NCBI RefSeq assembly: GCF_900100085.1 | Contig: NZ_FNEJ01000018.1 | Coordinates: 1 to 64,000 of the forward strand | Origin: Salipiger marinus | Lineage (GTDB): Bacteria; Pseudomonadota; Alphaproteobacteria; Rhodobacterales; Rhodobacteraceae | Direction: 5' to 3' | Length of the DNA stretch: 64,000 bases | Shown here: piece by piece, positions 9,464-17,499 of the stretch | Position numbering within the stretch: position 1 is the stretch's first letter | Layout: each line of letters begins with the position of its first letter | The notes under the pieces: generated by a model | Database searches by the model: none | What the model was told of the DNA's origin: nothing | The model's input: only the letters and a program-made list of their open reading frames with translations | Made by a program: the position numbers and the translations under genes

Positions 9464-9494
9464 GACGCGCGGCCGCTTGGTGCCGCGCGTCTTT
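9464..9494 (+). terminator. Intercistronic hairpin between dctP and dctQ
   Basis: A perfect 10-bp stem (GACGCGCGGC / GCCGCGCGTC) with an 8-nt loop is followed by a short TTT. It probably acts as an attenuator or 3' stabiliser, giving more binding protein than permease from one promoter. Confidence 0.55.
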
Positions 9495-9558
9495 CCGTCC
9501 CCCGGTCGTCCTTCTCGGCCCATTCTCTTCGGCCTTTCCGTTCCAGGAGCTTCCCTCC

Positions 9559-10068
9559 ATGCGACCGATCCTGACGCTTCAGGACGTGCTGACCCGGCTG
9601 ATGTTCTTCATCGGCGTCGGTGCGCTGGCAGCCATCGTGCTCATCTACGCCTTCGAGGTCGTCTCGCGCTATGCCTTCGGCGCGCCGACCCTCTGGGCGA
9701 GCGATTTCGTTTCCTTCCTGCTGCTGATCACGGTGTTCAGCACCGCGCCCTGGCTGACCCGCGAAGGCGGGCACGTGGCCGTGACTATCCTGCCCGACCT
9801 GGTCGGCCGGCTGCGCCAGGTGATCCTGCGCGCGGGCTTCCTGGTGGCGGCGGCGACCTGTCTCTGGGCTGCCTGGCTTTGCATCGGCGAGGTGCAGCAC
9901 CTGGCCTCGCGCGGGACGGCGACCCTGACCACCGTGCGCATTCCGAAATGGATCCTGGTGGCCTTCATCACCTATGGCGTGGCCAATTCCGGCCTGTATT
10001 TTCTGCGCCTCGCCTTCGGCCAGGCGCTTTCCGAGACCGACTCCCAACCCGAGGTGACCCATGGTTGA
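9559..10068 (+). CDS. TRAP transporter small permease (DctQ family)
   Basis: This 169-aa protein has four predicted membrane helices. It carries the usual DctQ features: FEVVSRYAFGAPTLWASDFVSFLLLITVF and a loop REGGHVAVTILPDLVGRLRQ. Its end overlaps the dctM start by eight bases, so the two subunits are coupled. Confidence 0.88.
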   Translation: MRPILTLQDVLTRLMFFIGVGALAAIVLIYAFEVVSRYAFGAPTLWASDFVSFLLLITVFSTAPWLTREGGHVAVTILPDLVGRLRQVILRAGFLVAAATCLWAAWLCIGEVQHLASRGTATLTTVRIPKWILVAFITYGVANSGLYFLRLAFGQALSETDSQPEVTHG

Positions 10069-11371
10069 AGGTATCGCCGCCGTCGCGACCGGCGTGGGGC
10101 TGCTTCTGGGCTTCATGGCCGTAGGCCTGCCCGTCTTCGCGGCCTTCCTGCTGGTCAACCTGCTGGCCGTCGCGGTCATCATGGGACCGATGGGCTACGG
10201 CATGTTCGTCAACTCGCTCTACGAGACGACGACCACGCAATCGCTGGTCACCATCCCGCTGTTCATCCTGATGGGCGAGATCCTGTTCCGCTCGAACTCG
10301 GTCGAGGTGCTGTTCCGGTCCATCGACACGCTGGTCGGTCGGGTGAAGGGGCGCCAGTACGTGCTGTCGATCCTGCTGGCCACGGTGTTCAGCACCCTGT
10401 CGGGTGCTGCGATGGGCGTGGCGGCCATGCTGGGCCGCTCGCTGCTGCCGGGTATGATCGCGCGCGGGTACGACGCGCGGCTGTCGGCCGGCACGATCCT
10501 GGCCGGCGCCAGCCTGGCGCCGCTGATCCCGCCTAGCGTCCTGGTCATCATCATTGGCACGCTGGCCGGCGTGTCGATCGCCGGGCTGCTGATCGCGGGG
10601 ATCATCCCGGGGCTGATGTTCGCGGGCATCTTCCTGGGCTATTGCTTCATCCGGGTCTGGCTCAACCCCTCGCTGGCGCCCGACGAGCCCGACGACGGCA
10701 CCCGTGCCACGCTGGCCGACAAGGGCTGGGCGCTGCTGCGGGTGGTGCCGTTCTCGATCATCATCCTGATGGTGATGGGTCTGATCCTGGCCGGGATCGC
10801 CACGCCGACCGAGGCGGGCGCGATGGGGGTCATCGGCTCGCTCATCACCGCCGCGATCTATCGCAACCTGTCCCTGAAGATGATCGGCGAGTCGCTGGTC
10901 TCCTCGGCCAAGGTGGCGGCGATGATCCTGTTCATCATGGCCAGCTCGAAGCTGTTCAGCCAGCTGCTGGCCTTTACCGGCGGCGCCTCGGCGATGACCG
11001 AATGGGTCGTGGGGCTGGAACAGTCACGCTGGGTGATGCTGATCCTGCTGATGCTGCTGCCCTTCGTGCTGTGCATGTTCATCGACCAGATCGCGCTGAT
11101 GCTGATCGTCATCCCGATCTACCTGCCGATCATCGAGGAGCTGCAATTCGATCCGATCTGGTTCTGGCTGCTGTTCTTGGTGAACATCACCGTGGGGGGC
11201 ATGACCCCGCCCTTCGGCTACACGCTGTTCGCGCTGAAAAGCGCGTGGGAGGATGCCAGCCTCGGCAAGGTCTTCTCCTCGGCCTGGCCCTTCGTGCTGC
11301 TGTACCTGCTGGGCATGATCGTGCTGGCGCTGGTTCCCGGGCTGACGACGCTGCTGCCGTCGATGCTGTGA
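10061..11371 (+). CDS. TRAP transporter large permease (DctM family)
   Basis: This is a 436-aa protein with about 12 membrane segments. Typical DctM blocks are VTIPLFILMGEILFRS, GAAMGVAAMLGRSLLPGM, GASLAPLIPPSVLVIIIGTL and VGGMTPPFGYTLFALK. It is the sodium-coupled translocation subunit working with the DctP and DctQ proteins just upstream. The aldehyde dehydrogenase follows after 56 bases in the same direction. Confidence 0.9.
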   Translation: MVEGIAAVATGVGLLLGFMAVGLPVFAAFLLVNLLAVAVIMGPMGYGMFVNSLYETTTTQSLVTIPLFILMGEILFRSNSVEVLFRSIDTLVGRVKGRQYVLSILLATVFSTLSGAAMGVAAMLGRSLLPGMIARGYDARLSAGTILAGASLAPLIPPSVLVIIIGTLAGVSIAGLLIAGIIPGLMFAGIFLGYCFIRVWLNPSLAPDEPDDGTRATLADKGWALLRVVPFSIIILMVMGLILAGIATPTEAGAMGVIGSLITAAIYRNLSLKMIGESLVSSAKVAAMILFIMASSKLFSQLLAFTGGASAMTEWVVGLEQSRWVMLILLMLLPFVLCMFIDQIALMLIVIPIYLPIIEELQFDPIWFWLLFLVNITVGGMTPPFGYTLFALKSAWEDASLGKVFSSAWPFVLLYLLGMIVLALVPGLTTLLPSML

Positions 11372-11427
11372 CAACCCTCGGCGCGGCGGCCCCGGTCGCC
11401 CGCCCCCTGCAAGACAAGGAGGGCTCC

Positions 11428-12888
11428 ATGCTCGAACCGATCCTGCCCGACAACCTGGGCCTCTACTACGGCAATGCTTGGCACGCGCCGCAATCCGGGC
11501 GCACCGATCCGACCTTCGACCCGGCAACCGGCAAGGTGCTGGCCCAGGTGGCCACGGCGGGCGAGGCGGATGTCGACGCGGCCGTGGCAAGCGCCCGCGC
11601 GGGGTTCCGCGAATGGCGCGACGTGGCGCCCCTGGAGCGCGCGCGCGTGCTCAAGGAGATCGCCGCCATCATCCGCAAGCACGGCGACGAGCTGGCGCTG
11701 CTGGATTCCGCCAATTGCGGCAACCCCTATACCGAAATGCGCGGCGACGCGGGCGTCGCCGCGGCGCAGATGGAATTCTTTGCCGGCCTCGTCACCGAGA
11801 TGAAGGGCGACACCATCCCGATGGGCCCCGAGCGCATCAACATGACCCTGCGCGAGCCGTTGGGCGTGGTGGCGCGGATCCTGGCGTTCAACCACCCGCT
11901 GATGTTCTGCGGCGGCAAGATGGGCGCACCGCTGGCTGCGGGCAACGCGGTCATCATCAAGCCTCCGGTGCAGGCGCCGCTCTCGGCGCTGAGGCTGGCC
12001 GAGCTGATCGACGGCCTGCTGCCCAAGGGTGTCTTCACCGTGCTCCCCGGCGGGACGGAGGCGGGCGCGGCGCTGGCCTCGCACAAGGGTATCGACAAGG
12101 TCACGCTGATCGGTTCGGTGGGGGCCGGGCGCGCGGTGATGCGCGCGGCCAGCGACACGCTGAAGCCGGTGCTGCTGGAACTGGGCGGCAAGAACGCCCT
12201 GATCGCCTATCCGGACAGCGACCCCGACAAGGTGGCCAACGCCATCGTCGCGGGCATGAACTTCAGCTGGTGCGGGCAGAGCTGCGGCTCGACCAGCCGC
12301 GCCTTCCTGCATGACGACCTGCACGACGCGGTCGTCGAGCGGCTGGAGGCGGATGTGTCGCGCTTCAAGCCGGGCATGCCGACCGATCCCGCGACGACGA
12401 TGGGCGCGCTGGTCGGGCGCGAGCATTTCGACCGGGTGATGGGCTACATCGCCTCGGGCAAGGCAGAGGGCGCGCGCGTCGTCACCGGCGGCAACGCGGT
12501 GACCGAGGGCGCGATGGCGGACGGCTGCTTCGTCGAACCGACGATCTTTGCCGATGTCACGCCCGACATGCGCGTCGCCCGGGAAGAGATCTTCGGCCCG
12601 GTTCTGGTGCTGCGCCGCTGGTCGGAAGAGGGGGCGATGATGGACGAGGTGAACGGCCTCGACGTGGGCCTGACCTGCTCGATCTGGTCGAAGGACCTGG
12701 CCACGGCGCATCGCGCGGCGGCCCGCGCGGAGGCCGGCTTCGTCTGGATCAACGAGGTCGGGCGGCACTTCCTGGGTGCGCCCTTCGGCGGCTACAAGCA
12801 GTCGGGCTTGGGGCGCGAGGAGGGGATCGGCGAGCTGATCTCGTTCACGCAGGAGAAGAACATCCACATCAACCTGGGCGGCCAGTAA
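11428..12888 (+). CDS. NAD(P)+-dependent aldehyde dehydrogenase (ALDH superfamily)
   Basis: This 486-aa cytoplasmic enzyme is of normal ALDH length. It shows the active-site Glu block LELGGKN, the catalytic Cys in GQSCGSTSR, the cofactor region ILAFNHPLMFCGGKMGAPLAAGNAVIIKPP and the C-terminal EEIFGPVLVL and GGYKQSGLGREEG. The start is ATG 11428 after an AAGGAGGG site. It is the last gene of the TRAP operon. It may oxidise an aromatic aldehyde, perhaps one made by the ThDP enzyme at 21122. That pairing is inference. Confidence 0.88.
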   Translation: MLEPILPDNLGLYYGNAWHAPQSGRTDPTFDPATGKVLAQVATAGEADVDAAVASARAGFREWRDVAPLERARVLKEIAAIIRKHGDELALLDSANCGNPYTEMRGDAGVAAAQMEFFAGLVTEMKGDTIPMGPERINMTLREPLGVVARILAFNHPLMFCGGKMGAPLAAGNAVIIKPPVQAPLSALRLAELIDGLLPKGVFTVLPGGTEAGAALASHKGIDKVTLIGSVGAGRAVMRAASDTLKPVLLELGGKNALIAYPDSDPDKVANAIVAGMNFSWCGQSCGSTSRAFLHDDLHDAVVERLEADVSRFKPGMPTDPATTMGALVGREHFDRVMGYIASGKAEGARVVTGGNAVTEGAMADGCFVEPTIFADVTPDMRVAREEIFGPVLVLRRWSEEGAMMDEVNGLDVGLTCSIWSKDLATAHRAAARAEAGFVWINEVGRHFLGAPFGGYKQSGLGREEGIGELISFTQEKNIHINLGGQ

Positions 12889-12914
12889 GCCTTTATCCGG
12901 ACTGTGGGAAAAGG

Positions 12915-12945
12915 AAAGGGGGCGGATCATCCGCCCCCTTTTTCG
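12915..12945. terminator. Bidirectional terminator
   Basis: A 13-bp perfect stem (AAAGGGGGCGGAT / ATCCGCCCCCTTT) with a one-base loop is flanked by A and T runs. It separates the convergent aldehyde dehydrogenase and hydroxyacyl-CoA dehydrogenase genes. Confidence 0.8.
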
Positions 12946-12949
12946 TGTC

Positions 12950-13936
12950 TCAGCGGGGCGCCAGCCGGCCCACCGGGTCGCGCTCCCGCAGCCAGTCCAG
13001 GAGGTCTGTCAGCTGGCGGTCGCGCTCCTCGACGATCTCGGCATAGGGCGCGTCGTACTCGTACCAGCCGCGTCCGGTGATCGCGCCCATGTGCCCGGCC
13101 TCGGCCAGGTCGCGCAGCGCCTTGCGGCCCTTGTAGTTCTCGTCCCCGGTCTGGTGGTACAGCGAGTCCGTGACCGCCAGCGCCGTCGCCTTCGACACGA
13201 TCAGATCTTCGGTCAGCAGCGGCCCCCACAGCGCGAGGCGCGGCCCGATGCTCAGCCGCACGGCCGCGTCGATATCGTCGCGGCTGGCGATGCCCTCGTC
13301 CATCAGGCGATAGATCTCGGTCAGCATGGCGAACTGGATCTTGTTGATCAGGAAGCCCGGCCGCTCACCGCAGGCGACGCCCACGTGATCGATGGATTCG
13401 ACGAAGGCCCGGCCCCATTCCACCAGCGACGCCGGGGTGAAATCGGCGTGGATCACCTCGATCGAGCGGATGATGTGCCCGGGCGTGATATAGTGCAGGC
13501 CCAGTATCCGCTCCTTGCCGTTCACCCTGGCGCCGATGTCCGACAGCAACAGCGACGAGGTGTTGGTGGCCAGAACCACCTCCGACGGGCAGAGCGCGTC
13601 CAACTCGGCGAACAGCGCCTGCTTGGTCTCGAGCTTCTCCTGCACCGCCTCATGCACCATGAAGGCGCCCTTCACGGCCTCGGCCAGCGAGGGCTCGGTG
13701 CGCACGCGTGCCAGCATCGCGTCGACGGCGGCCGAGTCGTCTGCGAAGGTCGCGGCGATCGGGCGCGCGCGCTCGGCAAAGCTGGCCAGCAACTCGGTAT
13801 TCATGTCGCACAGCGCGACATCATGGCCGTGGTGGGCATAGAGCGTGGCGATCACGCAGCCCATGAAGCCCGCGCCGACGACGCAGATCGTGCCGGACGA
13901 CGGCGGGAGGGGGATGGAGGGGGCGGTGTCGGGCAT
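12950..13936 (-). CDS. 3-hydroxyacyl-CoA dehydrogenase family protein
   Basis: This 328-aa protein has an N-terminal Rossmann fold (ICVVGAGFMGCVIATLYAHHGHDVALCDM, about residues 16-44). The block NTSSLLLSDIGARV and the catalytic-His region LHYITPGHIIRSIEVI follow, where the family usually has HFxxPxx. The C-terminal dimerisation domain carries GERPGFLINKIQ. The start ATG 13936 follows GAGGTTC. The PGH replacement near the catalytic His suggests an unusual substrate, perhaps a 3-hydroxy acid rather than the CoA thioester. It is transcribed divergently from the IclR gene, which may control it. Confidence 0.8.
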   Translation of the reverse strand: MPDTAPSIPLPPSSGTICVVGAGFMGCVIATLYAHHGHDVALCDMNTELLASFAERARPIAATFADDSAAVDAMLARVRTEPSLAEAVKGAFMVHEAVQEKLETKQALFAELDALCPSEVVLATNTSSLLLSDIGARVNGKERILGLHYITPGHIIRSIEVIHADFTPASLVEWGRAFVESIDHVGVACGERPGFLINKIQFAMLTEIYRLMDEGIASRDDIDAAVRLSIGPRLALWGPLLTEDLIVSKATALAVTDSLYHQTGDENYKGRKALRDLAEAGHMGAITGRGWYEYDAPYAEIVEERDRQLTDLLDWLRERDPVGRLAPR

Positions 13937-14275
13937 GGAACCTCGTCTGGTGTCAGGGCGCGGTCGGGGCGTGCCCGCCGCCTGCCGAAAGGGATGAACG
14001 GGGAGGGCCGTGCCACTGCGCAATCGCGCGCGCATCCTGCCGTCTCCCTTGCCGACAGCCTTGCGAAATCGGGCCCCCGGTCAACGCGAACCGCCCCGCA
14101 TGGCGGATATTTCGAGGATGTGAATTCTGCCCGAAGGCCCGCGCGCCGGCTGCGGGACATCCGCCGGGGCCGCGTCGCGAACCCTTTCCGCAGCGCCCCG
14201 ATTCGCCTAGATTGTGACAGGGCGGAGCGGGCCGGTACGGGTCGCCGAGCCGTGTGAATCGGAAGGGCAGGGGAG

Positions 14276-15067
14276 ATGACCGCAGACAAGGTGAAATCCG
14301 CTGCGCGGGTGTTTGAGATCCTCGAGTTCTTCGCCAGTCACCGACAGCCTGCCCGGCTGCACGAACTGGGCGCCGCGCTCGGCTATCCGGTTTCCAGCCT
14401 GACCGCGCTTTTGCGTACCATGCTGGACATGGGTTACATGACGCTCGATCCCGCGACCCATGCCTATCTCCCCGCGCCCCGGCTGCAGACGTTGACGGGC
14501 TGGATGCAGGTCGACGATTATGAGCAGACCGTGCTGTTCGATGCCCTGTGCCGTCTGCGCGAGGCTGCGGGCGAGCCGGTGGTGCTGGCCGCGCCCGCCG
14601 ACCTGCATGTCGATTACGTCACCTCGCTGCACCGGCAGGAGGGGCGCAACACCCATATCCGCGCGGGCGACCGGCGGCTGATGGTGCAGAACGGCACCGG
14701 CTGGCTGATGCTGGCGCGCGCGCCGCGGCCGGTGGCGCTGCAGATCTACCGTCGCACCGTGGCCGAGGGGCTGATCTCGCCGCGCGACTACCCCCAGGCG
14801 GCCTTCGAGGCGGTGCTCGACGCCAATCGTGATACCGACGTGTCGATCCTGCACGCGCGCGACCTGCTGGACATTCCGACGCACCGCACGGTGCATTGGG
14901 ATGCGTCTATGATGTCGACGCTGATCCCGGTGCCGCCGGGGCACGCACGCCCGCTGGGCATCGGGATTCATGGGCCGACGGAGCGCATATCACGCCGCGC
15001 GGATGAACTCTCCGAGCTGCTGCGCCGGACGTCGGCGGAGCTGGCGGCGCGCCTCGAAACCGTCTGA
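14276..15067 (+). CDS. IclR-family transcriptional regulator
   Basis: This 263-aa protein has an N-terminal winged helix (VKSAARVFEILEFFASHRQPARLHELGAALGYPVSSLTALLRTM) and a C-terminal GAF-like effector domain (VLAAPADLHVDYVTSLHRQEG, GTGWLMLARAPR, ISRRADEL). The 340-bp gap to the divergent dehydrogenase gene probably contains its operator. Regulators of this family often respond to aromatic acids or their catabolites. It ends before a shared terminator. Confidence 0.85.
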   Translation: MTADKVKSAARVFEILEFFASHRQPARLHELGAALGYPVSSLTALLRTMLDMGYMTLDPATHAYLPAPRLQTLTGWMQVDDYEQTVLFDALCRLREAAGEPVVLAAPADLHVDYVTSLHRQEGRNTHIRAGDRRLMVQNGTGWLMLARAPRPVALQIYRRTVAEGLISPRDYPQAAFEAVLDANRDTDVSILHARDLLDIPTHRTVHWDASMMSTLIPVPPGHARPLGIGIHGPTERISRRADELSELLRRTSAELAARLETV

Positions 15068-15102
15068 AGAGGCGCGCGCAACTCTGAACAAGACCATGAA
15101 AA

Positions 15103-15132
15103 AAGGCCCGCACGATTGCTCGTGCGGGCCTT
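15103..15132. terminator. Bidirectional terminator
   Basis: A perfect 12-bp stem (AAGGCCCGCACG / CGTGCGGGCCTT) with a 6-nt loop, preceded by an A run, separates the convergent IclR and oxygenase genes. Confidence 0.8.
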
Positions 15133-15167
15133 CCCTGCGTGCGCCTTGGGAGGAAAGCGCCAGCGCG

Positions 15168-16445
15168 TCACTCGGCCGCTTCGGCCGGGTCATGGGCGAC
15201 CAGCGTGCGCCAGTCGACATCCTTGGGATAGACCCCCTCGTGCGAGGCGATGCGCGACTGCAGCGCGAAGCTCGCGGTGCCGATCGCCGGGCCGCCCTCG
15301 GCCACCTTCTGCGCGGCGTCGGTCATCAGTCGGCGGAACTCGACGATGGCGAGGTCCGAGGCGCCCAGCACGTCGGTATGGCGCTGCACGCGGCTGCCCA
15401 TCGACACCCACATGATGATGTCCTCGTTCGGGATGCCCGGAACGCCGGTGAAGTGGCCTTCCTTCATCAGCTCGCGGTCCTGCTTGAAGTCGTTGTCCAG
15501 CGTCCGAAGCGTGCGCCACTTCTCATCCAGGTCCTTGCCCGGAACAGCGTGGTTGAAGGCGCGCCATTCCTCGGTCGAGGGCACTTTCGGGCCGCCGAAG
15601 GCGAGGAAGTGGAACGCAGTCTCGTCGTCGTTGATCGGCACGATGACGCTGGCGACCTTGTAGGCGTTGTTGGGCGGGATCAGCGAGTAGTATGGCGCCA
15701 CGAACTCGGTGATGCGCAGGTAATGATGCGTTGCTGCGTTCTTGATCGGCTTGCGGATCGCTGCGTAGTGGAAGCCGTAGCTGGTGGTCTCGGTCTGCAT
15801 GCGCGGCGATTTGTCGGTCGACGGGCGGTACCACGATTTGTCATCGGCTGCGGCACTTTCCACGCGGGCCGGTTTCATCGTTGATGAATGCAGCGACGAG
15901 GAATGCGCGCTGTCGATCTGTCCTTCGTGGATCTGCGCCCAGTTGGCGGGGACACGGATCTTCAGGATGGCGACCGGGGTGTCTTCGGTTGGGGCGAAGG
16001 CGGGGGGCTGGAACTCCGGCATGTCGGTCTTGTCGCCGAGCCACGCCCAGACGAAACCGCCCCATTCGCGCACCGGGTAGGAACGGGCCTTGACCTTGTC
16101 CATCAGCGGGCTTCCCTCGGGCTCGGACGACATGGCGACGACGTTGCCGTCCACATCCATCTTCCATCCGTGGTACAGGCAGCGCAGGCCGCAATCCTCG
16201 TTGCGACCGTAGACCAGCGAGGCTTTGCGGTGCGGGCAGAGCTCGTCGAGCATGCCGAGACGGCCCTTGGTATCACGGAACGCGACGTAGGATTCGCCAA
16301 GCACTTCGACGCGCAGCGGCTTGCCGTCGTTCTCCGCCACTTCTTCCATCAGGCAGACCGGCGTCCAGTGCTGACGCATCAGTTTCGCCATCGGCGCGTC
16401 ACCCGTCACGCGGGTCAGGACTTCGTTCTCTTCGGGGGTCAGCAT
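15168..16445 (-). CDS. pht3: Phthalate 4,5-dioxygenase-type Rieske oxygenase, large subunit
   Basis: This 425-aa non-heme iron oxygenase has Rieske ligands Cys70/His72 and Cys89/His92 (CPHRKASLVYGR, LRCLYHGWK). The mononuclear iron site shows Asp178 with His181 and His186 (EGQIDSAHSSSLH), the bridging Asp and two His ligands of the family. Length and N-terminus (MLTPEENEVLTRV) fit the phthalate 4,5-dioxygenase group (Pht3/OphA2), though related oxygenases act on other aryl acids. It would convert phthalate to cis-4,5-dihydrodiol-phthalate using electrons from the divergently encoded reductase at 16558. The start follows AGGAGGAG, and the minus-strand promoter overlaps the MarR-type operator at 16508. 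Confidence 0.82.
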   Translation of the reverse strand: MLTPEENEVLTRVTGDAPMAKLMRQHWTPVCLMEEVAENDGKPLRVEVLGESYVAFRDTKGRLGMLDELCPHRKASLVYGRNEDCGLRCLYHGWKMDVDGNVVAMSSEPEGSPLMDKVKARSYPVREWGGFVWAWLGDKTDMPEFQPPAFAPTEDTPVAILKIRVPANWAQIHEGQIDSAHSSSLHSSTMKPARVESAAADDKSWYRPSTDKSPRMQTETTSYGFHYAAIRKPIKNAATHHYLRITEFVAPYYSLIPPNNAYKVASVIVPINDDETAFHFLAFGGPKVPSTEEWRAFNHAVPGKDLDEKWRTLRTLDNDFKQDRELMKEGHFTGVPGIPNEDIIMWVSMGSRVQRHTDVLGASDLAIVEFRRLMTDAAQKVAEGGPAIGTASFALQSRIASHEGVYPKDVDWRTLVAHDPAEAAE

Positions 16446-16493
16446 CTCGTACTCCTCCTGCGGCCCGGGCCCGTGAAGGCCAATCTCGAATGC

Positions 16494-16527
16494 TTGACAA
16501 CATATACTTAGCTATCTAAACGAGCAA
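16494..16527. promoter_or_regulatory. Divergent oxygenase/reductase promoters with shared MarR-type operator (site D)
   Basis: On the plus strand TTGACA (16494-16499) precedes a weak -10 near 16517. On the minus strand TTGCTC (16522-16527), a 17-nt spacer and TATGTT (16499-16504) form a good promoter for the oxygenase. The palindrome TTAGCTATCTAA (16508-16519) lies between both elements, so one bound dimer could block both transcripts. Confidence 0.65.
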
Positions 16528-16557
16528 GGGCAGATACACGTTTTTTGGGAGGGGCGA

Positions 16558-17499
16558 ATGGAGCTCATCAGGATGCGCGTCGGTGCAAGACGCGCGCTGA
16601 CCCCGCAGATCACCGAATTCACGCTGGTTCCGATGGAAGAGGGCGCGCTGCCCGGATTCACGCCCGGCGCGCATGTCACGGTCGAGACGCCCTCGGGGGC
16701 AATGCGGCGCTATTCGCTGGTCAACGACGGCACCGCGCCGGACCATTACAAGATCGCCGTGAAGCGCGAGCCGGCCAGCCGGGGCGGCTCGGCCTCGATG
16801 CATGACGAGGCGGTCGAGGGGTTCGAGCTGAACGTCGAGGCGCCGGAAAACGACTTCCCCATGGCCGACGCGCCGCGCTACCTGCTTATCGCGGGCGGCA
16901 TCGGGGTCACGCCGATCTCGGCCATGGCCGCGCATCTTGAGCGCGAAGGCAAGGATTTCAACATCATCTACCTCAGCCGCAGCGCGGAAGAGGCGGCCTA
17001 CCTGGAAGACCTGACCACCGCTTACGGCGACCGTGTCCTGGCCCATCACGACGAGGGCGACCCCGAGAAGATCTACGATTTCTGGGACCATTTTGCCGAG
17101 CCGCAGAAGCTGAATGTCTATTGCTGCGGGCCAAAGCCCCTGATGGACGAGATCGAGGCGATCTCGGGCCATTGGCCGGAAGGCCGCGTCAACTTCGAGG
17201 ATTTCAAGCCCGTCGACGTTGTGCGCGCCGATGACGAGGCCTTCGAGGTCGAGCTGAAGAAGACCGGCATCACGCTGACCGTGCCCGCCGACCGTTCGAT
17301 CCTCGAGGCTATGCGCGATGCCGGGTTCCCGACCGTCAGCTCGTGCGAGAGCGGCACCTGCGGCACCTGCAAGACGCGACTCCTGGAGGGCGAGGCCGAT
17401 CACCGCGACATGGTGCTGATGGACGAGGAAAAGGCCGACAAGATCATGATCTGCGTCTCGCGCGCCTGTTCGGGCGGGAGGCTGGTCCTTGACCTCTGA
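16558..17499 (+). CDS. pht2: Phthalate dioxygenase reductase (FMN, NAD, 2Fe-2S)
   Basis: This 313-aa electron-transfer protein has the phthalate dioxygenase reductase order. An FMN-binding barrel comes first (RRYSLVND; about 1-100), then an NAD domain (LLIAGGIGVTPISAMA and YCCGPKPLMDEIE; about 105-225). A C-terminal plant-type ferredoxin has Cys263, Cys268, Cys271 and Cys299. It passes electrons from NADH to the oxygenase encoded divergently. The start is ATG 16558 after GGGAGGGG. Its end overlaps the next gene by about eleven bases. Confidence 0.85.
   Translation: MELIRMRVGARRALTPQITEFTLVPMEEGALPGFTPGAHVTVETPSGAMRRYSLVNDGTAPDHYKIAVKREPASRGGSASMHDEAVEGFELNVEAPENDFPMADAPRYLLIAGGIGVTPISAMAAHLEREGKDFNIIYLSRSAEEAAYLEDLTTAYGDRVLAHHDEGDPEKIYDFWDHFAEPQKLNVYCCGPKPLMDEIEAISGHWPEGRVNFEDFKPVDVVRADDEAFEVELKKTGITLTVPADRSILEAMRDAGFPTVSSCESGTCGTCKTRLLEGEADHRDMVLMDEEKADKIMICVSRACSGGRLVLDL

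Noticed and set aside
10642-11370. Plus-strand frame inside dctM fused to the real aldehyde dehydrogenase start
   Set aside because: The first part is a shifted frame of the permease rich in Asp/His/Arg. The true enzyme starts at ATG 11428 with its own ribosome site.
11218-12930. 570-aa minus-strand frame opposite the aldehyde dehydrogenase
   Set aside because: Shadow of a GC-rich gene, with no domains and no start signal.
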